Assembly: GCF_022179245.1 (NCBI RefSeq)
Contig: NZ_BPQM01000052.1
Location: 23,457 to 87,456 of the forward strand
DNA: 64,000 nt
DNA from: Methylobacterium gregans
Lineage (GTDB): Bacteria > Pseudomonadota > Alphaproteobacteria > Rhizobiales > Beijerinckiaceae
Direction: 5' to 3'
The translations under genes and the position numbers were made by a program. The notes beneath the pieces were generated by a model. It had not been told where the DNA came from. It ran no database searches and saw only the letters and a program-made list of their open reading frames with translations. Shown here piece after piece: positions 36,662 to 46,553 of the stretch (position 1 is the stretch's first letter; each line of letters starts with the position of its first letter).

Positions 36662-39478
36662 ATGTCCGAATGGCCTCAAGGACCCGGCGAGATGGCCGGG
36701 CGTATCCGCTCGTTCGACTGGGCATCGACGCCGCTCGGGCCGATCGCGCGCTGGCCGCAGAGCCTGAAGACGATCGTCGACCTGATGCTTGGGTCGCCGA
36801 GCATGATGAGCCTCGTCTGGGGGCCGGAGGCGATCCATCTCTACAATGACCGCTTCACGGATCTGCTTCGTGAGCATCGCATCCTGGCCCTGGGCCGGTC
36901 CGCCTACGAGACCTTCGCCCAGTCGCGCGACGTCTTCGAGGCCGACACCGCGGCCGGCATGGCCGGGAGGTCAGCGCGGTTGGTGGCGCAACGCTACCCC
37001 GTGCTCCGGCAGGGTCGTTTGGAAGAGGCTTGGTTCGATGTGGACTACGCGCCGATCCGCGACGAGGCTGGGACCGTCGCTGGCGTCCTCTGGACGCTGA
37101 AGGAGACGACAGCACAGAATCTGGCGGAGCAAGCCCTCCGCACGAGCGAGGAGAAGTATCGAACGCTGTTTGATTCGATAGATGAAGGCTTTTGCCTCAT
37201 CGAGGTACTGTTCGATGACGCCGGTAACCCCAATGATTACGCATTTCTCGAGACCAATGCCGCCTTCGAACGTCAGACAGGCCTTGCCGGCGCTACTGGC
37301 AAGCGAATGCGCGAGCTTGCGCCCGACCTTGAGCGACACTGGTTCGAGATCTATGGGCGAATCGCGATGTCGGGCGAGCCGCAGCGGTTCGAACAGCCGG
37401 CGGAGGCACTTGGCCGCTGGTATGACGTGTACGCGTTTCGGATCGGCGATCCCGAGCAGCGGCGCGTTGCGATCCTCTTCAACGACGTTGCCAAGCGCAA
37501 GCAGACCGAGCGCGAGCTTCGCGAGAGCGAAGAGCGGCAGGCGTTCCTGCTTGCGCTGAGCGATGCGCTCCGACCACTCGCCGACGCGAGTGAGATACAA
37601 GCCACCGCGGCCCGGCTGCTTGGCGTGCATCTGGGTGTCGACCGCGCGATGTATGGGGAGGTGACGGGCGAACCCGGCGCGGAGACAGGAGTGATCCGTG
37701 GCCAGTTCATCCGGCCGGCGGCTCCGGACCGACCATCACCGGCCCCGTTCCCGGATCGCTTCACTTACGAGACGTTCGGCGCTGACGTAATGGCGAGACG
37801 CTATGGCGGCGAAGGCCTCGTCGTCGCAGACGTGAATGCCGATCCGGGATTCGACGCGAGCGAGCGCGCGGCATGGGCCAGGGTCGGTGTTCAGGCGGCG
37901 ATCGTGGCGCCGCTGGTCAAGGGCGATCGATTGGTGGCCGAACTCGGCGTGCACTCCGAGAGGCCGCGCATATGGTCAAGCGCCGAGGTCTCGCTGGTGC
38001 GCGAGGTCGGCGAACGTACTTGGGCGGCAGCAGAGCGCGCCCGCGCCGAGGCGGCGTTGCGCGAGAGCGAAGAGCGCTTCAGGCAGTTCGCGCATGCCGC
38101 TGCCGAGGGGGCTTGGATCAGGGATGCCGAGACCCTCGACATGGAATACGTCAGCCCTGCCGCCAGTCGGATTTACGGCGTGGAGCCGCAGACTCTTCTC
38201 GATGGGGTGCAGCATTGGGCCGGTTTGATCGTGCCCGAGGATCGCGGCGTCGCTTTAGCGCACCTGGAGGACGCTCGTGGCGGCGAGGTCGTGGCGTACG
38301 AGTTCCGCATTCAGCGCCCCTCCGACGGTGCCTTTCGCTGGATCAGAAGCATCGACTTCCCCCTCTTTGATAGCCGCGGCAGAGTTCAGCGGATCGGCGG
38401 CCTGGCCGAGGATTTTACCGAGGCCAAGCTCGCGGCCGAGCACTCGGCCGTCCTTCTGGCCGAGCTTCAGCACCGCGTGCGTAACATCATGGCGCTCTTG
38501 CGCTCGATCACGAGCCGGACAGGTGAGCGCGCTGAGAGCGTTGCGGATTACCGGGACCTCATGATGGGCCGCCTCCTTGCCTTCGCGCGCGTCCAGGCGC
38601 TGCTCACCCGCACGGCCAATGTCAGCGTCGGCATCCGTTCGATCGTGCATGACGAGGTTAGCGTCCAGGCCCAGCACGAAGGCCAGTACATCCTCGACGG
38701 CCCCGACGTGACGCTCTCGCCGAAGGCAGCTGAGGTGCTGACGCTGGCGATCCATGAGTTGGCCACCAACGCCGCGAAGTACGGCGCTCTCTCTGTGCCG
38801 ACGGGCCGGATCGCCGTGCGCTGGTCGATCTTCGAGAAGCGCGGCGGCCCCTGGCTCGGCTTCGACTGGACCGAGGAAGGCGCCCCCGCGCGCTCGCAGC
38901 CCACACCCAGCACGCCGCGCCGTCGCGGCTTCGGCTCGGAGCTGATCGAGGGACGCATCCCCTATGAGCTGCGAGGCCGCGGGCAGCTCACCATCGAGCC
39001 GGGCGGCGCCGGCTGCCATTTGGAATTCCCGCTTCAAGGGGGTGCCAGTATCCTGGAGACGAGCGCCCCGCAGCGGGCCACAGTGTTCGGAGGAGCGATC
39101 GACATGACGGGCGAACCGGACCTGACAGGCCGCCGCGTGCTGGTGGTGGAGGACGACTACTACCTCGCGACCGACACCGCCCGAGCGCTTCGCGGGGCAG
39201 GGGCGGAAGTCCTGGGTCCGTGCGCGACCGAGGCGGACGCGCGGGCGGAACTAGAGGAGGCGCATCCCGACGCGGTGGTGGTCGACATCAACCTTGGTCC
39301 GGGCCCGTCCTTCAAGCTGGCCGAGACGCTGAAGGACCACGGCATCCCGTTCGTGTTCACGACCGGCTACGACGCGGAGGTGATCCCGGTGGAGTTTGAG
39401 GGCGTCGAGCGGTTGGAGAAGCCGCTTCAGCTTCGGCAGATCATTGGCGCGGTGGCAAAGCTGACAGCAGCCGCATAG
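36662..39478 (+). CDS. Hybrid HWE-family histidine kinase, PAS-PAS-GAF-PAS-HWE-REC
   Basis: A 938-residue sensor from ATG 36662; ATG 36692 is an alternative. In order: an N-terminal PAS-like domain (STPLGPIARWPQSLKT, about 12-150), a second PAS (EKYRTLFDSIDEGFCLIEV), a GAF-like domain (about 290-455), a third PAS (RFRQFAHAAAEGAWIRDAE), the HWE dimerisation box with His604 (AELQHRVRNIMALLRSI), the N box HELATNAAKYGAL and the ATP lid. The C-terminal receiver has EDDYY and the phospho-acceptor Asp875 (VVVDINLG). HWE kinases often feed the general stress response. There is no membrane helix, so sensing is cytosolic. The signal is unknown; GAF/PAS could bind a tetrapyrrole or flavin, but no diagnostic Cys was confirmed. 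Confidence 0.9.
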   Translation: MSEWPQGPGEMAGRIRSFDWASTPLGPIARWPQSLKTIVDLMLGSPSMMSLVWGPEAIHLYNDRFTDLLREHRILALGRSAYETFAQSRDVFEADTAAGMAGRSARLVAQRYPVLRQGRLEEAWFDVDYAPIRDEAGTVAGVLWTLKETTAQNLAEQALRTSEEKYRTLFDSIDEGFCLIEVLFDDAGNPNDYAFLETNAAFERQTGLAGATGKRMRELAPDLERHWFEIYGRIAMSGEPQRFEQPAEALGRWYDVYAFRIGDPEQRRVAILFNDVAKRKQTERELRESEERQAFLLALSDALRPLADASEIQATAARLLGVHLGVDRAMYGEVTGEPGAETGVIRGQFIRPAAPDRPSPAPFPDRFTYETFGADVMARRYGGEGLVVADVNADPGFDASERAAWARVGVQAAIVAPLVKGDRLVAELGVHSERPRIWSSAEVSLVREVGERTWAAAERARAEAALRESEERFRQFAHAAAEGAWIRDAETLDMEYVSPAASRIYGVEPQTLLDGVQHWAGLIVPEDRGVALAHLEDARGGEVVAYEFRIQRPSDGAFRWIRSIDFPLFDSRGRVQRIGGLAEDFTEAKLAAEHSAVLLAELQHRVRNIMALLRSITSRTGERAESVADYRDLMMGRLLAFARVQALLTRTANVSVGIRSIVHDEVSVQAQHEGQYILDGPDVTLSPKAAEVLTLAIHELATNAAKYGALSVPTGRIAVRWSIFEKRGGPWLGFDWTEEGAPARSQPTPSTPRRRGFGSELIEGRIPYELRGRGQLTIEPGGAGCHLEFPLQGGASILETSAPQRATVFGGAIDMTGEPDLTGRRVLVVEDDYYLATDTARALRGAGAEVLGPCATEADARAELEEAHPDAVVVDINLGPGPSFKLAETLKDHGIPFVFTTGYDAEVIPVEFEGVERLEKPLQLRQIIGAVAKLTAAA

Positions 39479-39819
39479 CCCGAGAGCAGACGTTCACAGG
39501 GTCCGCAACGCGTGGATAGCAGTCCCGAGCCTCTCGCCCGGAGGCAGACTGACGCCGGACTGTTCGCTTGGCGGCCGCGCGAGCTTAGCTGGAAGGATCG
39601 CCGCAACACGCCCTATTGAGGCCGCCGGTATTTGGTTGGGCGACGCACATTCTCGATTAGAAAACAGTCAGCGCAGAAGCCAAGCTTCATTCCTCGGGAT
39701 TAAGCCGCCCGATCAAGCGTAGCGCGGCAATTTGGACTCAGATATTTTTTGCACGAGGGGGTCTGGAACTTCGCTCGATACAACGCGTCTGCAGGCGACT
39801 GTCTGCAGGAAGTAAAACC
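39479..39819. other. Gap with a possible EcfG promoter
   Basis: About 340 bases of moderate GC without a gene between the kinase and lactonase genes. It holds the GGAAC/CGTC motif listed separately. Confidence 0.6.
39765..39789 (+). promoter_or_regulatory. Possible EcfG-type (general stress) promoter
   Basis: GGAAC (39765-39769), a 16-base spacer and CGTC (39786-39789) approach the alphaproteobacterial EcfG consensus GGAAC-N16/17-CGTT. It is about 30 bases upstream of the lactonase TTG start. One mismatch; not proven. Confidence 0.35.
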
Positions 39820-40710
39820 TTGCTCCTCGAGCCATCGATCGTTCTTGACCCTTCTCGATGCCACCTTGGCGAAGGACCGAGCTACGATCTCGGGACCGAC
39901 ACCGTGTGGTGGGTCGATATCCTGGAGAAGCGCCTGTTCGAGCGGTCGCTGCGCGAGGACGCGGAGCCCGCTCGTATCCACACGCTGCCGTTCATGGCCA
40001 GCGACGTCGCCTCGATCGATCCGGGCCGCCAACTGCTCTCGGTTGATGACGGGCTCTACGTCAGGACTATCGCGGACGGGCAACTCTCTCTCTACGCCGC
40101 GCTCGAAGCGGACGATCCCGGCACACGGTCCAACGACGGGCGCGTGCATCCCAGCGGCGCCCTCTGGATCGGAACCATGGGGCGCGATGCGCAAACTGGG
40201 CGCGGTGCGATCTACCACGTCGCGGGGACACGCATCACACGCCTCTACGCCGGGCTGACCACGCCCAACGGAATCGCTTTCTCCCCAAACGGGGCGACAG
40301 GCTATTTCGTCGATACCGATGAGGGCGTGCTCCGGCGCGTCGCCCTCGACCCCGCCACCGGTCTCCCCGCGGGAGAGCCCGAGACCCATTATGACCACAG
40401 CGGCGGTGAGGGCGGTATCGATGGAGCGGCGGTCGACAGAGACGGCCTGATCTGGACGGCTCGCTTCGGCGCCGGCTGCCTCGATGCCTACAGCCCCGCG
40501 GGGGAGCGCGTCCGCACTATCCCCATCCCGGCCCGGCAGCCCACATGCCCGACCTTCGTCGGGCGCGACCTCGACCGCCTCCTCGTGACGACCGCCTACG
40601 AAGGAATGAGCGCGGCCGAGAGGGCCGACGACCCGGAACACGGGCGCACGCTCCTCGTCGATGTCGGCGTTCGCGGCCTGATCGAGCCGGCCTTCCGTCT
40701 CGTCGCCTGA
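39820..40710 (+). CDS. SMP-30/gluconolactonase-family protein
   Basis: The 296-residue six-bladed propeller has metal ligands at Glu in HLGEGPSY, Asn in TRSNDGRVHPSGALWIGTM, Asn in TTPNGIAFSPNG and Asp in GGIDGAAVDRDG. These enzymes hydrolyse sugar lactones. The start is a TTG at 39820 with AGGAAG upstream; no better start lies nearby. It opens a three-gene run with GH15 and an FMN oxidoreductase, suggesting sugar to lactone to acid conversion. Confidence 0.87.
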   Translation: MLLEPSIVLDPSRCHLGEGPSYDLGTDTVWWVDILEKRLFERSLREDAEPARIHTLPFMASDVASIDPGRQLLSVDDGLYVRTIADGQLSLYAALEADDPGTRSNDGRVHPSGALWIGTMGRDAQTGRGAIYHVAGTRITRLYAGLTTPNGIAFSPNGATGYFVDTDEGVLRRVALDPATGLPAGEPETHYDHSGGEGGIDGAAVDRDGLIWTARFGAGCLDAYSPAGERVRTIPIPARQPTCPTFVGRDLDRLLVTTAYEGMSAAERADDPEHGRTLLVDVGVRGLIEPAFRLVA

Positions 40711-40779
40711 CGGCACTTCCCCGTCCAATCCCGACAGCACCGCCGAAGGGCCGCCGCGCGGCACCTGCGAGGAGATTCC

Positions 40780-42609
40780 ATGCCGACCTCTGACGAGCGC
40801 GACTACCAGCCGATCGAAGCCTACGCCCTGCTGGGCAATTGCGAGGGATGCGCGCTCGTCGCCCGCGACGGCTCCCTCGACTGGGCCTGCCTGGAGCGCT
40901 TCGATGCCGATCCTATCTTCTCTCGCCTTCTCGACCGGCGGCGCGGCGGCTACTTCGTGCTGCGGCCCGAGGGCACCTACGAGACGACGCGGCAATATCT
41001 CAGCCGCACCAACATCCTCCAGACCACATTCACGACCGCCGAGGGCTTCATCCACCTCTACGACTTCATGGTCGGCCCCGAGGGCGGCGAGGATCGGCCG
41101 CGCCTCGTCCGCCTCGTCTCCGGCTTGTCTGGGCGGGTCCCGATGGTGGCCTTGTACCGCCCGCTAGCGGGGTTCGCCGAGACCTTCGCGCCGTTGAGCG
41201 TGTCGGGCGGGCGCGTCACCGCCGAGGGGTGCCCCGGGCTTGCGTCCGATGCGCCCTTCGCGTTGGAGGAGGAGGTGGCAGTCGCCCGCTTCACTCTCGG
41301 CCGCGACGAGAGCCGGTACTTCGCCCTGTATCTCGGCGAGCCGCCGCAAGCGCCGCCGGACGCGCACGCGCTGATGGAGGCCGTGCGCCGGACCTGGGCG
41401 CGGTGGACGCAAGATTCCGCCTATGTCGGGCCGCTGGCCGACGAGCTGATGCGCTCGGCGCTCGTGCTCAAGATGCTGACCTACGAGCCGACGGGGGCGA
41501 TCGTTGCCGCGGCCACGACCTCGCTGCCCGAAGAGGTTGGCGGGATCCGTAACTGGGACTACCGCTTCTGCTGGATCCGTGACGCCTGCCTCTCCTTCTA
41601 CGTGCTCAAGAAGTTCGGCATGTCCCGCGAGGCGGAAGGGTTCTTCGCGTTCGTCAGCGCCCTGTGCGAGCGCGGGGACGGGCAGCTCAAGCCGCTCTAC
41701 AGCATCGCGGGTGAGGCCGATCTCGAGGAGACAGAGATCGGCCATTTCGAGGGCTGGCGCGGCTCGGGTCCGGTGCATCACGGCAACGGGGCGGCCGACC
41801 AGCATCAGGCTGACGCCTACGGGCAGGTACTCGACCTGTTCTACCTCTACGAGTGCCTGGGCGGCACCCTGTCGGAGGATCTGCGCCGGCATGGGGCGCG
41901 GCTGGCCGACATCTCGGCTGCGCGCTGGCACGAGCCCGATGCTGGCCTGTGGGAGCCGAGGAAGCCCGAGCAGCGCTACCTGCACGCCGCGATCATGAAC
42001 TGGGTCGCCCTCGACCGCGCGATCCGCCTGTTCGGCGAGCGGGAGCCTTGGAGCACCGAGCGCGACCGCATCGTGGATTTCGTCAACGGAGCGGGCGTGC
42101 ATGCCGATGGGTACTACCCGCAATACCTCGGCAGCGACGAGGTCGACGCCGCTCTGCTCATCGCACCGATGGTGGGCTTTCCCGTCGAAGAGGCTGTGTT
42201 CGCTCGGACCGTCGCGGTGATCGACGAGCGCCTGGGCCACGGCCATCTCGTCTACCGCTACAAGAACGACGACGGTCTGCCTGGCCACGAGGGCACCTTC
42301 CTGCTCTGCGCCTTCTGGATGGTCGACGCCCTGCTCTGGCTCGGGCGTGAGGTGGAGGCGCGCTCCCGCTTCGCCGCCTTGCGCGTGCTGCAGAACGACG
42401 TCGGCCTGATGGCCGAGCAGACCGCCGAGGACGGTGCCTTCCTTGGGAACTTCCCGCAGGCGTTCAGCCATCTCGGTCTGATCCACTCGGCCCTGGTGCT
42501 CGACCTGTACGAGCATGGGGGGCGCGACGCCGTCCAAGGCACCTACGCCGATCGAACGTTGCGCGAAACCAACACGCGCCGGGCCCCCGACATCGCCAAT
42601 GCGGCCTGA
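40780..42609 (+). CDS. Glycoside hydrolase family 15 (glucoamylase/trehalase-like)
   Basis: A 609-residue GH15 protein: IEAYALLGNCEGCALVARDGSLDWACLERFD, the first catalytic-region motif GGIRNWDYRFCWIRDA, HHGNGAADQHQADAYGQVLD, KPEQRYLHAAIMNWVALDRA and the later HEGTFLLCAFWMVDAL, which contains the candidate second Glu. There is no signal peptide, so it acts in the cytosol, where trehalose or alpha-glucan are plausible substrates. It is co-directional with the lactonase and oxidoreductase genes, with 69- and 36-base gaps. Confidence 0.93.
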   Translation: MPTSDERDYQPIEAYALLGNCEGCALVARDGSLDWACLERFDADPIFSRLLDRRRGGYFVLRPEGTYETTRQYLSRTNILQTTFTTAEGFIHLYDFMVGPEGGEDRPRLVRLVSGLSGRVPMVALYRPLAGFAETFAPLSVSGGRVTAEGCPGLASDAPFALEEEVAVARFTLGRDESRYFALYLGEPPQAPPDAHALMEAVRRTWARWTQDSAYVGPLADELMRSALVLKMLTYEPTGAIVAAATTSLPEEVGGIRNWDYRFCWIRDACLSFYVLKKFGMSREAEGFFAFVSALCERGDGQLKPLYSIAGEADLEETEIGHFEGWRGSGPVHHGNGAADQHQADAYGQVLDLFYLYECLGGTLSEDLRRHGARLADISAARWHEPDAGLWEPRKPEQRYLHAAIMNWVALDRAIRLFGEREPWSTERDRIVDFVNGAGVHADGYYPQYLGSDEVDAALLIAPMVGFPVEEAVFARTVAVIDERLGHGHLVYRYKNDDGLPGHEGTFLLCAFWMVDALLWLGREVEARSRFAALRVLQNDVGLMAEQTAEDGAFLGNFPQAFSHLGLIHSALVLDLYEHGGRDAVQGTYADRTLRETNTRRAPDIANAA

Positions 42610-42645
42610 CCTTCCGAGCGCACAGTCCGATCAGGAGACGCCCCC

Positions 42646-43605
42646 ATGGCACGCATCGGTTATCACGTCTCGCACGAGCAGCATGCTCCCTCGTCGCTGC
42701 TGCGCTACGTCGGAGTGGCGGAGGCCGCAGGGTTCGTCTGCGCCATGTCCTCCGAGCACTTCAAGCCCTGGAGCAACGCGCAAGGGCACTCGGGGAACGC
42801 TTGGTCTTGGCTCGGCGCCGCGCTCGCGCGCACCCAGCTACCTTTCGGGATCATCACGGCACCGGGCTACCGTCACCATCCGGCGGTGCTGGCCCAGTCC
42901 GCCGCCACCCTGTCGGAGATGTTTCCCCGGCGCCTGTGGCTGGCGCTGGGTTCGGGCCAGCGCCTTAACGAGGACGTGACCGGGCTGCCCTGGCCGGAGA
43001 AGGCCGAGCGCACGGCGCGGCTTGCCGAATGCGCACAGGTGATCCGGGCGCTGTTCGAGGGGGAGACCGTGACCCACCGCGGCCGCGTCACCGTCGTGGA
43101 GGCCAAGCTGTACTCTCGTCCCGCGCATAGGCCGATGCTGATCGGTGCGGCGGTGACACCGGACACGGCGCGCCGGGTGGCGGAATGGGCCGACGGCCTC
43201 GTCACGGTGGGGATCGAGCCGGACAAGCTGCGCCCGGTGTTCGAAGCGTTCTGGGAAGGCGGGGGCCAGGGTAAGCCGGTCTTCCTCCAGACCAAGGTGT
43301 GTTGGGACCCCGATCCGGCCCGCGCGCTCGCTGAGGCTCACACGCAATGGGCGAGCAACATGCTGGAAGGGGACGTCAACTGGGAGCTGCGCAGCCCCGA
43401 GAATTTCGAGACCGCAGCGCGCTTCGTGCGCTCAGAGGATGTGCCTGGCTACGTACGCGTCTCCTCCGACCTCGGGCGGCACGCTGCCTGGCTCGCCGAA
43501 CTGGCTGGCCTCGGGCCGGCCGAGATCATCGTCCATCAGGTCGCGGGTGATCAGAGCCGGTTTGCCGAGGCCTTCGGCCGCCATGTACTTCCGCAGCTGG
43601 GATAG
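42646..43605 (+). CDS. LLM-class FMN-dependent oxidoreductase (TIGR03885-like)
   Basis: The 319-residue luciferase-like TIM barrel reads MARIGYHVSHEQHAPSSLLRYV, with SSEHFKPW, SAATLSEMFPRRLWLALGSGQRLNE and DLGRHAAWLAELAGLGPAEIIVHQV. This resembles the 'non-F420 flavinoid oxidoreductase' group, often found beside GH15 genes. The substrate is unknown; a sugar oxidation feeding the lactonase is an inference from the cluster. Confidence 0.85.
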   Translation: MARIGYHVSHEQHAPSSLLRYVGVAEAAGFVCAMSSEHFKPWSNAQGHSGNAWSWLGAALARTQLPFGIITAPGYRHHPAVLAQSAATLSEMFPRRLWLALGSGQRLNEDVTGLPWPEKAERTARLAECAQVIRALFEGETVTHRGRVTVVEAKLYSRPAHRPMLIGAAVTPDTARRVAEWADGLVTVGIEPDKLRPVFEAFWEGGGQGKPVFLQTKVCWDPDPARALAEAHTQWASNMLEGDVNWELRSPENFETAARFVRSEDVPGYVRVSSDLGRHAAWLAELAGLGPAEIIVHQVAGDQSRFAEAFGRHVLPQLG

Positions 43606-43739
43606 GGGTTGCCGAGATGGACATCGCCTCTCGGGCGCGGCGCAGGTCGAATCCGATGGCCGGCAGCTACGGGGACCGTGCGATCGCGTGCCGGAACGAA
43701 CGATGGCTAGCTCGAGCGGAGTGGGCCATGTAGCCACCC

Positions 43740-44089
43740 ATGATCCATCTCGTCTTCGGCCTGCCCGCCCTGTACGTCGTCGCACGGGTGAAGGGCCCTT
43801 GCCCGTCGCACTCAAGCTTGGCGCCGCCGTCTGCCTGTTGGCGGCGTCCCAGTTCCATCTGTGGAGCCGCCTCTCCTCCGGGTCGATCTTCGCGCCCGAG
43901 TTCCCCCGTGCGCTGGTGATCCTGTTCAACGGAGCGCTCGGCGCGACCGTGCTGCTCGCCTACATGCAGCTCGCGCTGGACACGGTGGCGTGGACGTCCC
44001 GGGTCATGCCCGGGGGCGGATGGGTGGTATCGACCGCGTGGCGGTGCGCAGCGGCTCTGGTGGCCCTGCTCGTGTCACCGCTACGCGAC
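43740..44089 (+). pseudogene. Frameshifted, truncated membrane-anchor gene (YaeI-type metallophosphoesterase N-terminus?)
   Basis: MIHLVFGLPALYVVARV starts at 43740. After a one-base shift near 43790, LPVALKLGAAVCLLAASQFHLWSRLSSGSIFAPEFPRALVILFNG continues with a second hydrophobic helix and then ends without the catalytic domain. The pattern recalls the membrane N-terminus of YaeI-type metallophosphoesterases, from memory. Both a frameshift and a 3' truncation are visible. Confidence 0.5.
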
Positions 44090-44206
44090 CAACCCGAGGC
44101 CGACGACACAGCCGACCAGCGCGACCAGCGAGAGCGTGAAGCCGAGGCCCGCCTGAATCAGGCTCGGTCCGTTGCCACTCACGCGTGAATCTTCAGCGCT
44201 GCTCAT
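44081..44206 (-). CDS. Small single-helix membrane protein, 41 aa
   Basis: MSSAEDSRVSGNGPSLIQAG is followed by one hydrophobic helix (FTLSLVALVGCVVGLGLVA). An AGGTGGGG purine run sits upstream. Too short to assign; real-gene confidence is modest. Confidence 0.4.
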   Translation of the reverse strand: MSSAEDSRVSGNGPSLIQAGLGFTLSLVALVGCVVGLGLVA

Positions 44207-44320
44207 GCCGCCCCACCTTGGCTGTTTGGATTGAGCGGAGAACGTGAGTCGGAGGTGGGTGGTTCCTGTCATATCGCTCCGGCGCTCGTGCCGCATGCAA
44301 CGAGGGTGAAAGGCTTCACC

Positions 44321-44689
44321 TTACATGCGCGCTAGGCTGACCTTCGCGAGACCGGAGAGGCCGATGGATCGGGCCGAAGCGTTGGAAAGGTCGATCACGC
44401 GCCCGCCGGCATACGGTCCACGGTCGTTGATCCGCACCACAACGGAACGGCCGTTGCTGTTGTTCGTCACGCGCACCTTCGTGCCGAAGGGCAGCGTGCG
44501 GTGGGCCGCGGTGAGCGCATGAGTGTTGAAGCGCTCGCCATTAGCGGTCGTCCGGCCGTGGAAGCCGGGACCGTACCACGAGGCGACGCCAGCTTGAGCC
44601 CGCACTGCCGAACGCGCCTCGACACCGGACGCTGTCACACAGGCGGCTGCGGCAAGAGCGAATAGAGCAAGTCGAGCACCCGAGATCAT
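44321..44689 (-). CDS. rlpA: RlpA-like septal ring lytic transglycosylase, short form
   Basis: The 122-residue product has a signal peptide ([19 protein letters not shown]) and one double-psi beta-barrel domain: [46 protein letters not shown] and RVIDLS. RlpA cleaves naked glycan strands in the cell wall; this form lacks the SPOR domain of full-length RlpA. It is a stand-alone gene. Confidence 0.88.
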   Translation of the reverse strand: MISGARLALFALAAAACVTASGVEARSAVRAQAGVASWYGPGFHGRTTANGERFNTHALTAAHRTLPFGTKVRVTNNSNGRSVVVRINDRGPYAGGRVIDLSNASARSIGLSGLAKVSLARM

Positions 44690-45002
44690 GCCTGCATTCC
44701 CGTTGTTATTCGATGGGCCGGCAAAATGCCTCGGAATGTGACCGCACTATGGTGCGGTGCGATATAGCAGAGCGGCTATGCGTTAGCCTCGATCTTGAAG
44801 GATGATATACCCAATCTGATCGGCGGATACTCGGCCTTGCCCGTTTGGCCTGCTGAGAGGGTCCTGCCACTATGCCTTGCTGCCCGTCCTAGTCTGCGGC
44901 AGGGTTGTTCGGTGCCACGAAGAAATCGTCCTTCAGACCCATGGCCCTTCGGCTCCCAGGGGTGAAAAGTGGCCGAGCCGACGATCTCAGTGATGGGTTT
45001 CA
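44690..45002. other. Gap between rlpA and a TonB-like gene
   Basis: About 310 bases of relatively low GC, in a divergent arrangement. No gene or clear operator is seen. Confidence 0.6.
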
Positions 45003-45386
45003 ATGTCCCTTCGCATGGATTTCCTCATGGGCTGCCTCTGCCTTGGCCTAGTCGGCTCTGTTGGCGCGGGCGAAGCCGCAGCGCCGATTGGGGTCAAGCG
45101 CTGGCTATCGTCCGTGCTCGCCAAGATTGAGGCAGCCGACCGCTCCCGTGCAGCGGGGCAGAATGGAGGCCGCTCCGCTGTGGTCGGGGTTCGGGTTCGC
45201 GTCGGCGAGGATGGCTCCGTGCTGGCGGTAGAGGTGGAGAAGGGTTCTGGAACGTCCAGCCTTGATGAGCGTGCTGTTGCTGCTATCAAAGCCGCAGGCC
45301 CATTCGCGCCGCCGCCTGCGCAGACGCTGATGCCCAATGGCACCACCGAGTTGAGCTTCCCGCTCACCCTACCCGGACAACGCTGA
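45003..45386 (+). CDS. TonB C-terminal-domain exported protein
   Basis: The 127-residue product has a signal peptide (FLMGCLCLGLVGSVGAGEA) and a TonB-like C-terminal domain (VGVRVRVGEDGSVLAVEVEKGSGTSSLDERAVAAIKAAGPFAPPP). It lacks the membrane anchor and Pro-rich spacer of true TonB, so it is a periplasmic TonB-box-type protein of unknown role. Confidence 0.75.
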   Translation: MSLRMDFLMGCLCLGLVGSVGAGEAAAPIGVKRWLSSVLAKIEAADRSRAAGQNGGRSAVVGVRVRVGEDGSVLAVEVEKGSGTSSLDERAVAAIKAAGPFAPPPAQTLMPNGTTELSFPLTLPGQR

Positions 45387-45403
45387 GCCTCAGGAGCAAG
45401 CTT

Positions 45404-46159
45404 CTAGCAGCCGGAACAGATCGGCTTGGAGGCTCGTGTGCCATCGCTCATCAGACGCGACAGAACAGCATCCTTGTTGATGGACGAAGCCGCCGCTTCG
45501 GGCGTTCCGACGCCACCCTGTCCGGCCGAGAGCGCTGGTACATCGCTGCCAAACGCGCCGGACGCGGTGCGGCTCGGTCCGGCGGGGCTTATGGGCAACG
45601 GAGGAGTGGTTTGACCCGACAGCGCTGCCGGCTCAACGCGCCATTTCGAGCGAGCAGGAGCAGAGCGCTGGAGTACCTCCAGGGGATTCACACCAGGGCC
45701 TGATCCCCGATAGGCCAGCGTTGATTCATCTGGGCCCTCCACGACCACCTGCGTGCTGGCGACACCTTCCACCTGAACCAGGGCGAACAGGGCCGCTGCA
45801 TGTCGCGGCGCGAGCCGCACACATCCGTGCGACGCTGGGCGCCCAAGCTGACGTCCGTGGTTGGTCCCATGAATCGCGTGCCCGTCCGGCGTGAAGAAGA
45901 TCGCGTAGGGCATTGGGGCGTTGTCCCACTCCCGAGAAAAGTGGGTACGCGCCATGCGAAGCGGCCGGAACGATCCGCTGGGGGTGTCATAGCCCGCAGC
46001 ACCCGTCGAGACCGGCCATGTGTAGCGCGGCTGCCCATTCACGGAGACCACCATCCGCTGGCTGGCCTTGTCGATGCCGATCAGGACGTCTGACGAGGCT
46101 GGGTGGGCTACGAACGCCGTCAGCATGGCCGGAAGGCAGGGAAGCATCAGAAGCCGCAT
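45404..46159 (-). CDS. L,D-transpeptidase (YkuD/ErfK)
   Basis: A 251-residue exported enzyme: a signal peptide from Met at 46159 (MRLLMLPCLPAMLTAFVAHPASS, with GGGGAG upstream), YTWPVSTGAAGYDTPSG, and the catalytic HGTNHGRQLGRPASHGCVRL with the active Cys. A Pro/Ser-rich tail follows. It cross-links peptidoglycan in the periplasm. A longer frame to 46285 exists but lacks the signal-peptide start. Confidence 0.9.
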   Translation of the reverse strand: MRLLMLPCLPAMLTAFVAHPASSDVLIGIDKASQRMVVSVNGQPRYTWPVSTGAAGYDTPSGSFRPLRMARTHFSREWDNAPMPYAIFFTPDGHAIHGTNHGRQLGRPASHGCVRLAPRHAAALFALVQVEGVASTQVVVEGPDESTLAYRGSGPGVNPLEVLQRSAPARSKWRVEPAALSGQTTPPLPISPAGPSRTASGAFGSDVPALSAGQGGVGTPEAAASSINKDAVLSRLMSDGTRASKPICSGC

Positions 46160-46553
46160 GGATCTCCCCGGGACCGCACCTGCGGCCCAGGTTACCTTGA
46201 CCATACGCGTCTTCAAGCGCCAACATGGTGGCGATCCCGTGCCGGCGCTGGACCCGGAGACGCTGTCAGGCGCAGGTGATCGCAAGTTGGCTTATAGGAA
46301 GCTCTCCGGTGCGACGTGGGGCCGGGTGCGGTAAATCTCGCCAAAAAAGGCACCAGATGACGCTGGAAGCCGCTCCTGGGCCGCTACAAACGATCTGGGG
46401 GGCATCAGCGGGCAGGCCTGCACCTGTACGGGGTCGAGGTCGTGAAGATGCCGCCCTGTCGGGTCGGTGATCTGCGGCGGCACGCACTCGACGGCGGGTA
46501 CAAGGCCGCTGCGAAGGCGCACCTGCCCAGGCCGCAACGTGTGCTGACGATGA
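46160..46553. other. Gap without gene
   Basis: About 390 bases. Short frames here show no protein character, and I see no clear regulatory element. Confidence 0.6.
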
